Shown piece after piece: positions 22,966 through 32,100 of a stretch of 40,937 nt of DNA (the stretch's first letter is position 1; each line of letters opens with the position of its first letter). The translations under genes were made by a program, and so were the position numbers. Source of the stretch: Novacetimonas maltaceti (lineage in GTDB: Bacteria > Pseudomonadota > Alphaproteobacteria > Acetobacterales > Acetobacteraceae); contig NZ_POTC01000027.1 in the NCBI RefSeq assembly GCF_002906255.1, positions 1-40,937 of the forward strand, given 5' to 3'. The notes under the pieces are model-generated. The model ran no database searches. It was not told the DNA's origin and was given only the letters and a program-made list of their open reading frames with translations.

Positions 22966-25900
22966 TTACTGCCCGTCGAACGCATAATGGAACAGCAGCA
23001 TGCCATCCGATTCAGACCATGTGCCGGCACGGGTGTATCCCCCCTCCAGCCCGAGGCGGAAACGGTGGTTCACCTGATAGACCACGCGCCCGCGCACATT
23101 GCCCGCCAGGCCGCTGGCCCCATACCCGCCAAAGGTGCTGGGGGCCGTAAGCTGGGACTGCAGCAGGGAACTGGTGGGGTAATAGGGCGCGCTCCTGCTG
23201 TGGTAATTCTGGTATCCCGCCTCGCCACGCAGGAACCATGTCCAGTGGTCGGTATGGCCCGACCATTCCACCGGCACCATCGCACCGAAATAATCACGCG
23301 GGGAGAAGTATCCCCCCTGCCCCCATGTGAAGAAGTAGGTGTCGCGCTTGTAGCCGAAATACATCAGGTCCCCGCCGACACGCAGGCGCTGGCGGCCCTT
23401 TTCCTCCCACACGGTGGCGCTGCCGCCGGCCCCGGCCTCGGTCTCGGTGTTGCTGACGACGTTGTCCCCCTCCAGGTAGGCAAAGCCACCCCCGGCATAG
23501 ACGTTCCACCCCGCCTCCGACCATTCCAGCGCGCCGTGGCCGAAATTGCGCGTGACGCCGCCCCATTTGCGGCCGGTGCCCGGATCGCGTTCCCCCGCAT
23601 AGGACAGTTCGCTGTCGGTCACCATGCGCCGCCCGCCACTGATGCGCAGCGTCAGGTTGCGCGTCAGGTGCGGGGCGAATTCCACCCCGCCCACCACGTT
23701 GGCGATGGGCATGCCCAGCGGCGAGGACCCGATATCCGCATTGAACCAGCGGTTGAAATAGCTGAGATTCAGGCCAACGCCCTGTGTATAGTAATGGTGG
23801 TACCCCCATGGCTGCGCGCCGTTGACCGCCACCGTACCGAACTGCCGCGCCGAACTGGGGTTGCGCAGCGGGTCGCCGGTGAACAGCAGCGTCGGCGTCA
23901 CGGAGAATGACAGCCGGTGGTCCCATGAATTGAACGGGATGGTCCCGGTGATGGGAATGGCGAATTCCGTCAACTGCCCCAGCCCCGTCGTGCCGGTGCG
24001 GCTGCGCACGAAGGTGTTGGCGTCGATCTGCGGCGAGACCGAATCCCGCAGGTAGACCATCTGGCGGTTGGTCGCCTGGATCTGGTCATCCTGCCGCAGG
24101 TAATGGTACGTATCCGGCAGCGTCGCCCCGCGCAGGTTGACATATTCGCTGTCGATGTCGGGCCAGCGGTAATCCGGCAGGAAACTGTCGCGCGTGCCGC
24201 AATGCACGGTGCCGGGCATGTCGCACTGCTGTTCATGCACATGGTCCAGGTCGGCCAACTGCGCGCGCGAACTGTGGTCGATGCGGGCCATTTCCGCGCG
24301 GATTTCCCATGTCACGGGGGCGTCTGGCTGCAGGTCCGACAGCCGGCGTGCATATGCGCGCGCGGCCGTCATGTCGCCCGCCCCGCCAGCGTCGCGCGCC
24401 GCCGACGCCAGGGCATAGATGTTGTTGGGCCGGATCGCCAGCGCGGCGCGGTCCTCCGCCAGCGCGCGCTGCGCGTCGCCCCGCGCCTGGTAGACACGGC
24501 CCATCGCAAGGTGCAGGTCCACCGAATCCGGATACCGCGTCATCAGCGGCGCCAGCACGTCCTTCGCCCGGGCGGGATGGCCGCGATTGTCCATCTGGTC
24601 CGCCGCAAGGATCTGCATCGCCAGTCCCAGCTGCTCCCGCAGGCGGGCCTGCTCCGCGGTGACCTGCACACCGTCCTGCTGGCGCAGGCGGTCGAACACG
24701 TCAAGGCAGCGCCGCGCGTCGGCAATGTCGTGTACCTGAAGGTACAGACCGGCATAGGACAGCATGCCCTGCGGCTGCGGCGCCGGGGTCATGCGTTCCT
24801 CCGCCTGCAGCACGTCGCGCACGGACTGGGGCATGTTGTGGTCGATCAGGGCATTGCCGATCATCACGCCGCGCACGCCCGTCGGGTCCGACCGGTCCGC
24901 CAGCGCCATCAGCGCCTTGCGGTCGAAATGGTGGGCGGCCTCGATATCGTGGATTTCCTGCGCAAGGTCGGCCTGCTGCGACAGGGCGTCGATGTCCACC
25001 GTGCGCTGGCTGTCGGGAATGCGCGCCAGCAGGCGTTGCGCCGTGGCGGTGTCATGCTGGCTCAGCGCATAGATCACGCCCGCCTGCAACGCCTGCACGT
25101 CGGCATGCGGGGATGTGGTCAGGTCCGCCATGATCCGCGCGGCCTCCGCACGGCTGGCGGGGTCTTCGGTATTGTACAGCGTCTGGGCCAGGCGCAGGCG
25201 CAGCCACGGACTGCGCGGGTTGGTCGCCACCGCACGGCGCAGCAGGTCGATGCGCGTCGCGTCATTGGGCGCCTGCGCGGCCTCCGCCGCCAGGAGTTCG
25301 GCCTCCAGGTATTCGACCATCGTGTGATGGCCGGTACCAAAGCGCGGGAGCATGGCGCGCGCCTCCTCCCCATGGCCACTGGCGATCAGCAGGTCCGCAA
25401 GGTTGAACAGCGCATCCGCATTCCCCGGCCAGCGTTCAAGGATCGTGCGGTAGGCGAGCATGGCCTCCGCCGTGTTGCCCTCGCGCCGCGCCAGCGCACC
25501 CTGCAGCGACAGCACCGTCAGTGCGCTGTTGCGCCGCCGCGCCAGACGTTCGAGGCCCACATGCGCGCCAGCGAAATCCCCCACGGCGATGTCATGGGCG
25601 ATCCCCGCCACCAGCGGGTCGCTGCGCACGCCGCCGGACGTTTTCCAGCCGTTCAGCCCCGTGATCGCCTTGTGCCAGCGGTCGGCATGATCGGGGTCAA
25701 GGGCCAGCGCCTTTTCAAAATAGGCGCGCGCCTGCTCGCGCTGCCCGCGCGCCTGCGCCACAAGGCCCATCCCGCCCAGCGCATCGACATCCTTGGGGTC
25801 CACCGCCAGCGCCTTGCGGAACAGCGCTTCCGAATCCCCGAACCGCCGCTGCGCCATGAGGGTGTATCCCTCCATCCGGTCGTTCGCGGCATCGAACGTG

Positions 25901-27006
25901 GCCTGCGTCTCCAGCGCCTTGATCAGGCGTGTATGCACCTCCTCGTCATCGGGGTGCATCGACAGCCATTCCTTGTACAGCGGGACCGTCTGGCCAACGA
26001 TCGGCTCCCACAGCAGCGCCTCGCGCCAGGCGCGCAGCGCCTCCTCATGGATGCCGGTGGGCACATGGCCGTTGATCAGGCGTTCCAGCCCGGACATCCC
26101 TTCGGTACGCGACGTCACGCGATAGGTCAGGACACGGTAATAGGTCAGCGCCGCGTCAAGGTCGTGCGGGTTATGCGCGACATAGGCCGCAAGCTTGGTC
26201 CGCGCCTCCTGATAGCCAAGGATGGTCGCGCCCAGGACACGGTAATATTCCAGCGCCATGTCCGGTGGCGGGTCGCCATTCTTGAACAGGGCCTTGTACT
26301 TGAACATCGCGGGCATCATCTTGCCCGACGCGGCCAGCGCGCGCGCTTCCGCCAGAAGCTTTGGATCCGGCGGCCCCGCCTTGATCATCCGGCGCAGTTG
26401 CGCGACCTCGTCCGTCATGCGCCCCGACTGTTCCAGCCGGTCTGTCAGCGCCTGCGCCTGCGGCAACCCGCCCTGCGAAATCTCGATCCGCGCCATCAGG
26501 TACAGGGCGGCGGGACTTGCCGGGTCGATCTGCAGGGCACGGCCCGCCGCCTCATGCGCGCGGCGCAGGTCATGGTGCGCCAGCCAGTAGCTGCCCTCGT
26601 CCAGCAGCAGGTCGAACACCGCCGTCGCATGTTCAAGGCGCTGCACGCTGGCGTCAACGGCCTGCGTCTCCGACGGGTCGGACGGGACAAGGTCCGTGGG
26701 GGGCGCGGCCATGGGGCCATCGGCGGGGTCATCCACGTCGGACACGGCATAGGGATGGGCCGCCTCCTCGTCCTGCGGCGTGGGATGGGCGGCGCGTTCG
26801 ATCGCCTCCTCCTCCTGCGCATCGGGCGTCGTGGCGGGGGCCTGGGCGCCGGGGGGCGCGGGCTGTGCCTGCGCCCATGCGGCATGCGGCATGCACACCG
26901 CCCCGGCCGTCGCCATGCCCCACAATGCGGTGACCCCCAGCAGACCGGAACGCCCACGCGGGAACGCGCCACAGGACAGGCCTGTCATGGTTTTATGGTG
27001 TGCCAT
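22966..27006 (-). CDS. bcsC: Cellulose synthase export protein BcsC (type II)
   Basis: About 1,346 residues from the ATG at 27006; ATG at 27009 or 27027 is possible. Order of parts: signal peptide ending near AWA-QA; a Pro/Ala/Glu linker; a TPR solenoid from about residue 130 to 950, with many units such as the repeated Ala-Leu-Ala-Leu-Asp-Pro pattern; then the BcsC outer-membrane barrel of about 384 residues beginning LPDTYHYLRQDDQ. BcsC carries the glucan across the periplasm and outer membrane; the TPRs are thought to contact peptidoglycan or partner proteins. The chain ends Phe-Asp-Gly-Gln rather than in an aromatic residue, a mild oddity for a barrel. It sits between bcsY and the SGNH gene with short gaps, so it is within the operon. 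Confidence 0.93.
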   Translation of the reverse strand: MAHHKTMTGLSCGAFPRGRSGLLGVTALWGMATAGAVCMPHAAWAQAQPAPPGAQAPATTPDAQEEEAIERAAHPTPQDEEAAHPYAVSDVDDPADGPMAAPPTDLVPSDPSETQAVDASVQRLEHATAVFDLLLDEGSYWLAHHDLRRAHEAAGRALQIDPASPAALYLMARIEISQGGLPQAQALTDRLEQSGRMTDEVAQLRRMIKAGPPDPKLLAEARALAASGKMMPAMFKYKALFKNGDPPPDMALEYYRVLGATILGYQEARTKLAAYVAHNPHDLDAALTYYRVLTYRVTSRTEGMSGLERLINGHVPTGIHEEALRAWREALLWEPIVGQTVPLYKEWLSMHPDDEEVHTRLIKALETQATFDAANDRMEGYTLMAQRRFGDSEALFRKALAVDPKDVDALGGMGLVAQARGQREQARAYFEKALALDPDHADRWHKAITGLNGWKTSGGVRSDPLVAGIAHDIAVGDFAGAHVGLERLARRRNSALTVLSLQGALARREGNTAEAMLAYRTILERWPGNADALFNLADLLIASGHGEEARAMLPRFGTGHHTMVEYLEAELLAAEAAQAPNDATRIDLLRRAVATNPRSPWLRLRLAQTLYNTEDPASRAEAARIMADLTTSPHADVQALQAGVIYALSQHDTATAQRLLARIPDSQRTVDIDALSQQADLAQEIHDIEAAHHFDRKALMALADRSDPTGVRGVMIGNALIDHNMPQSVRDVLQAEERMTPAPQPQGMLSYAGLYLQVHDIADARRCLDVFDRLRQQDGVQVTAEQARLREQLGLAMQILAADQMDNRGHPARAKDVLAPLMTRYPDSVDLHLAMGRVYQARGDAQRALAEDRAALAIRPNNIYALASAARDAGGAGDMTAARAYARRLSDLQPDAPVTWEIRAEMARIDHSSRAQLADLDHVHEQQCDMPGTVHCGTRDSFLPDYRWPDIDSEYVNLRGATLPDTYHYLRQDDQIQATNRQMVYLRDSVSPQIDANTFVRSRTGTTGLGQLTEFAIPITGTIPFNSWDHRLSFSVTPTLLFTGDPLRNPSSARQFGTVAVNGAQPWGYHHYYTQGVGLNLSYFNRWFNADIGSSPLGMPIANVVGGVEFAPHLTRNLTLRISGGRRMVTDSELSYAGERDPGTGRKWGGVTRNFGHGALEWSEAGWNVYAGGGFAYLEGDNVVSNTETEAGAGGSATVWEEKGRQRLRVGGDLMYFGYKRDTYFFTWGQGGYFSPRDYFGAMVPVEWSGHTDHWTWFLRGEAGYQNYHSRSAPYYPTSSLLQSQLTAPSTFGGYGASGLAGNVRGRVVYQVNHRFRLGLEGGYTRAGTWSESDGMLLFHYAFDGQ

Positions 27007-27048
27007 CATGTCCCCGCCCGCAGGCATTGCACGATAAGAGGGTATGCC

Positions 27049-28209
27049 TCAGTGGACACGCGAAACATACGAAACATAGCCAAGCACGCCGGCCAGCAGC
27101 CCGCAGGCCGCGACCAGCATGGCCGCGCCACGGTTACGCACCGCCGGGCTGACCCGTCCCTCGTAATCGAGGAAGACGCGCTCGACGAAGATATAGCTCA
27201 GCAGGCTGATGACCATGACGATGCCAAGCACGCCGGCCATCGTCGCGCCGAACACCTGGAATGACAGCAGGTAGTTCGCCATCACGATCGCGGGCCAGTG
27301 CCACAGGTAGATTGAATAGGAAATCACCCCCACCGGCGACACCGGCACAAGGGTAAAGCGCGCGACATCCGTCTGCGGCAGCATGATGATGCCCACCACC
27401 GCAAGGCAGGGGAACAGCATCATGTAAGACGGGCAGGCGAATTCCAGCACATAGAACAGGCACGACCCCACCAGCACCGCCAGCGCCAGCAGGTACAGCA
27501 CGTTGGCCAGCACCCGCGACAGCCGCGGCCGGGGGAAGATCCAGATCATCGTCCCCATGGAAAACTGCCACATGCGGTCAAGGATGTTGTAATATCCCTG
27601 CGTGTCGCCAGTGACATGGCTGTAGATGCTGTAGCCCAGCGACAGGGTGAAGATGCTGCTGATCGCAAGCTTGCGGTGCCGCGTGAACGGCAGCACCAGC
27701 GCCATGATGAAAATGATCGTGTAGAACTGCATTTCCAGCGACAGCGACCATGTATGCAGGAACGGGTAGGCAATGGCCTGCCCCTGGAAATACCCCACAT
27801 GGCCCGATGCCCAGAAATTGGACAGGTACACCAGGGCGTACGCACCGTTGATCGCAATGTCGGCGCGGTCGCTCTGCAGCACCCACCACAGCATGCTCGC
27901 CGATATGATGGCGATCATGCAGAACAGCGCGGGTAACAGTCGGTACAACCGGCGGCAGACAAAGCGCGCGGGCTGGAACGGCTGCTGCATCAGGGCGGAA
28001 CGCCCCATGAAATAGCCCGAAATGACTACGAATATGTCAACGCCGACAAAGCCGCCCTTCAGCCATCCGGCGTGAAACAGCACGACCGCAATGATCGCAA
28101 GCGCGCGCAACCCGTCAATGTCGCGACGACGGTCCTTGGGAAAGAACTCATGCTGGAGCATGTGCTGCCACTTGCTCTGGGCAGGCATGACGACTGTAGT
28201 CTGTTGCAT
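27049..28209 (-). CDS. bcsY: Membrane acyltransferase BcsY (acyltransferase 3 family)
   Basis: 386 residues with about ten membrane segments. Acyltransferase-3 hallmarks: RDIDGLRALAIIAVVLFHAG with catalytic His46, GGFVGVDIFVVISGYFM (52-68) and FLHTWSLSLEMQFY (150-163). This family (OafA, NodX, ExoH types) moves acetyl or succinyl groups from the cytoplasm onto sugars at the outer face. Unlike OafA it has no C-terminal SGNH domain; two separate SGNH proteins in the operon could supply that part. BcsY was proposed to acylate cellulose in K. xylinus type II clusters. It lies 95 bases after bcsX and about 42 before bcsC. Confidence 0.92.
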   Translation of the reverse strand: MQQTTVVMPAQSKWQHMLQHEFFPKDRRRDIDGLRALAIIAVVLFHAGWLKGGFVGVDIFVVISGYFMGRSALMQQPFQPARFVCRRLYRLLPALFCMIAIISASMLWWVLQSDRADIAINGAYALVYLSNFWASGHVGYFQGQAIAYPFLHTWSLSLEMQFYTIIFIMALVLPFTRHRKLAISSIFTLSLGYSIYSHVTGDTQGYYNILDRMWQFSMGTMIWIFPRPRLSRVLANVLYLLALAVLVGSCLFYVLEFACPSYMMLFPCLAVVGIIMLPQTDVARFTLVPVSPVGVISYSIYLWHWPAIVMANYLLSFQVFGATMAGVLGIVMVISLLSYIFVERVFLDYEGRVSPAVRNRGAAMLVAACGLLAGVLGYVSYVSRVH

Positions 28210-28304
28210 CGGGCTGTTTTTCCACGTGTGATGCCAGGAATACTACTGGCATCTGCATGGCGGCCAATAATATGGCCACCATGCGTATCTGTTTTATTGA
28301 ATAA

Positions 28305-28976
28305 TTACTGTGCGGCGGCCGGGGCCGCGTCTTTCATCTTTTCCAGTTCAGGGGTCGTCGCCTTGACGATCGCATCACCCCATTCCTTGTAGCTGGCGGG
28401 CGTTGCATGGATGCCGTCGATGGTGTTGACGCTGCCCTGCTTCATCAACTGCGTGCCGTCGATATAGACGCACGGCGTGACATCGGCCTTCAGCAGCGAC
28501 GCCATTTCGGTCGCGCGCTGGTCGGTCTTGCCATAACGGGGGCTGTACTGGCCCCAGGTCGGGCCGACCCAGATGCACGACGTCTTGCCGATGGCATAGG
28601 TCAGGGTCTTCACCTGCTCGTCCAGCCAGTCCTTGGACACCGCGTTCTGGCCATAGGATGCCATCGTGTCGCCAAGGATGACCATGACCACATTGGGGTG
28701 CCACTTTTCGATCAGGCCGGTCACCGGCGGCGGCGACGCGGGCTTCATGTTCGGCGCGGCGATCGGTTCGTCACCGATGCGCTGCGCCGCGCCACAGCCA
28801 TTGTTAGGGTTCGGCACCACCCAGTCCGCCGCCGTGGACGAGCACACGCCATAGGTCACGACCTTTGCGCCCTGCTTCGAAAATTCCTCAGGCAGCACGG
28901 ACAGGAGCGAATCCTTGAAGGTGACGTGGCTGTCACCAATGATCAGCAATGTAAGGCCGGCAAGAAGTGCACTCAT
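28305..28976 (-). CDS. bcsX: SGNH-fold protein BcsX
   Basis: 223 residues. The start is certain: GGAGAA is well placed and an in-frame TGA stands two codons upstream. Block I is IIGDSHVTF (Ser16) and the last block is DGIHATP (Asp187, His190), so a Ser-Asp-His triad is possible. VMVILGDTMASYG (98-110) stands where the block III Gly-x-Asn-Asp would be and lacks the Asn, so the oxyanion hole may differ. The N-terminus MSALLAGLTLLIIGDS is too short to be both a signal peptide and the first strand, so the protein may stay in the cytoplasm or at the membrane. It is the second gene of the operon, specific to type II clusters, and probably works with BcsY. The exact reaction is unknown. Confidence 0.88.
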   Translation of the reverse strand: MSALLAGLTLLIIGDSHVTFKDSLLSVLPEEFSKQGAKVVTYGVCSSTAADWVVPNPNNGCGAAQRIGDEPIAAPNMKPASPPPVTGLIEKWHPNVVMVILGDTMASYGQNAVSKDWLDEQVKTLTYAIGKTSCIWVGPTWGQYSPRYGKTDQRATEMASLLKADVTPCVYIDGTQLMKQGSVNTIDGIHATPASYKEWGDAIVKATTPELEKMKDAAPAAAQ

Positions 28977-29102
28977 GTCTCAGTTCTCCAATAATAACAA
29001 TTTGTATGACACCGGTTGCATCGGCAGCCATTTCCCGGCGGGCGCGCGGATCCCCTGATCCCGCGCCACGGTTCCGGCGGCACGCCATGACAGCACCGGT
29101 CC

Positions 29103-32100
29103 CTACTCCGTTTTGGACGGGCCATCCTTGATCTGTTCACCCTCTTCCATCCGCTTGCGGGCATGGCGGCGCAGCAGCTTCACGGCCGCCGTGGCCACAA
29201 GCCCGGCACCCAGCAGGCCCAGCACATACAGCGTGAGCGGACGCGTCCCGAGATACCAGTCCAGCCACATCCACCACGGCAGCGACCCCATGGTGAAGGT
29301 CGGCGCGGTGCGGTAACTCGTCAGCCTGTCGCCATTGCGCAGCACGAGGTCACCCTGGATGCGCGGCACGTCCTCCTTGCTGCGCAGGCCCATGACAAGG
29401 TCATGCATGCGCGCGGGCGTATCGCCCATCAGGGCGACGACCGAACGGTCCGAACGGAACGGCGACTGCGCCCCGATCAGCACGCCCGCACCGGCGACCG
29501 GCGCGTTCAGGTTCGCCTGAACCCCGTCCTGCAGCCCGGCATGGTCGTGGTCCTGGAACAGGTACCAGATCCCCTGCAGGCCCATATGCTGGCCCACGCG
29601 GATATGCCCGTCGGACAGTTCATAGGGGGAGCGTGACAGCAGTTCCGCGAACTTCGGCGCATCGCCCGCCGTCGCCAGCACCACGATGTCACCCTGCGGC
29701 GGATGCTCCGCCAGGTCGTTCACGTCCTCCAGCTGCACGCCGGAGGCCGGATACCACGTCGTCGCGCCAAAGAAGCCCATCAGGTCCATGAACGTCCCGG
29801 CCGTGCCCGCATCGAGGTGGTGCGGCACGACCACCGTCGTGTCCGACAGGTCCGCCATGCGCGAGAACGGGAACGCGGCCTCCGCGAAGTACGACAGGTT
29901 CGGCAGCTGCGCGAAATGGTAGCCACGGCGGAAGTCCATCCACGAATCGGAATCGACACTCATGTGGATGTCATCGGGGGTGCGGCGGCACACGCCACGG
30001 TCGATCGGGCGCGCGTCAAAGCTGAACTTCAGCTGGTTCTGCCCGAACAGCAGCCATGACGGCAGGGCGGCGGCATGTTCGACCGCACCCGCATGCTGGT
30101 TGACCAGCCGTTCCGACCAGGCCTGCCACAGGCTTGGCGGCTTGAGCGTGAAGCTGTCGAGGTAGTTGTTGTTCAGGTGCACATCCAGGCGCGACGTCTC
30201 CAGGTCCACCACAGGGCCGCCGGGCGTGCGCACCCACAGGTCGATCGGGTAGGGACGGTTGCGCCATGAATACAGGTCGGGCGGCAGGTGGAACGGCAGC
30301 GCCATGACCGGCGGCGCGAACCCGCCCCCCTGCAGGTCGCTTGCGGCGACAAGCTCGCCAAAGCGTACCGGTCGGTCAGTGGGGACGAAGGCCGGCGCGT
30401 CATACGGGCGGCGCGGCTGCAGCGTCACGTCATTGACCACCTTTGTCCCCACCGCGCCCAGCGTGTCGGAGGAGAACGCCAGCACGCGGGCCGCGACCTC
30501 GACCTCCTGCGCGTTGCGCCCGGTGATGACCAGGATCGTGCCCAGCCGGTCATTGGGGTTTTCGACTTCCGACAGGGTCGGGCCGACAGGCCGCGTGCCG
30601 TGCGCGTCAACGGGCAGGTTCTCCCCGATCGCGACCGCGTTGCCCGATGCCGGGATGGTGGTGGAAACGGGGAAGGACGCCGTGCGGAAATCCGCCAGCT
30701 TGCCAAACCACGACGCGACCAGCGCCGACGCCTTGAGCACCCCGTGCGAATCCGGGTTGGGCATGACCACCGGCACGCGCAGCGGCGTGCGCAGGTTGGG
30801 GTCATAGAACGGCGCGGGCAGGTACGACAGCTTGCGGTCGGGCGCGATGCGCGTCGTCGTCAGCGTGACGGTGGAGAAGTCGGAAATGCGCGCCCACAGG
30901 ACCTCGTTGTACAGGTCGTTGCAGTCGCGGCGGTATTCACCGGCGAAGTGGAAGTTCAGCTTGTTGTCGCCGGTGAAATAGAGCGGGTCGATATCGAAGG
31001 TGATCGGCCCGAAGCGCGGGTGTTCCGGATCGACGCGGATCGTGCCGACATACTGTTCATTGAGCGTGACGCTGACCGCGCTCGCCTCCGGCAGGAGGGA
31101 GGGAGAGAGCGCGCCCGTCAGCGTGATGCGCGCGCGCGTCACCACGCGGTTGGCCGGCACGATGACATCCAGCCCCTGCAGCGGCGAAAACCCGCGCAGC
31201 GTCAGCGGCCCGGTCGCAAGGCCGAGGTCGCGGAAGGTGGAGGTGCGCGTGATCTCCCCATCCGCGACGCGCGTGGCGTCCGCCGGGTCGATCGGGGGGG
31301 CGGACGGGTCGGCGGGCAGCGCGCCGGTATTGGTGTCGCCAAACGGCGCCGCGGGCGACACGCCGGTCCGTTCGGCCATGCGTTCACGCAACTGCTGTGT
31401 CGCGGGCCCCGTCGGCAGCGGCACCGGCGTTGCGGGGGGCACCTGTTCCCCGGCGGCGGCGGGGGCAAGCTGCGGCGGCGTCGGCAGTGTGCCCGGCGGC
31501 GGCTGCAGTGGCGCATCCCCGCCCGCGGGCGGCGCGGCCGGCCCTTCCGCCGGGGCGGGCGCGGCGGACGCGGCAGGAGAAGGAGCCTGCGCAAGCGAAG
31601 GCGCGCTGGTGGCCAGTCCCAGCAGCACGATGAGCGAGGCCGTGGCGCCGTAGCGGGCGCTCCGTCGGACGGGTTTCAGCACGAGGCTCTTTCTCTCCAG
31701 TTTTTCTTCTTCGACATGTTCGGCTTCGGATAGCGGCGCTTCCTGCGGGGTCTGCCAGCGGAACAGCTTCTCGCCACGGCGGAACAGGCCACCGATGCTG
31801 CGCAGGACCATCAGGAAGCTGCGCAGGGGGCGGTCAGGCTGGAAATCGGCCCAGTTGGCCCACGCATCGTTGCGGCCAAACATGAACTCGACGATCTGGC
31901 GTTCCACCTCAAGGTTGTCGACACACCATTGCAGGTGCAGCATCCCCGGCTTGGAAAACAGGATCACGGCGGGGATGCGCACGTCGATGCCGTCTTTTTC
32001 ATTGTGGTAGAGCGTGGTGACGCGCGTCTGCGTCGGCAGGGAATGTTCCGTCGAAAGGCGCGCCGCGATCCCGCCCAGCGAGATGTCGCTGGTATGGGCG

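Noticed and set aside
22015-23910. A 631-codon plus-strand frame
   Set aside because: Antisense to the SGNH gene and bcsC, with shadow-like composition.
24103-27264. A 1,053-codon plus-strand open frame
   Set aside because: It is antisense to bcsC and reads as Arg/His/Gln-rich low-complexity protein, the usual shadow of a GC-rich gene.
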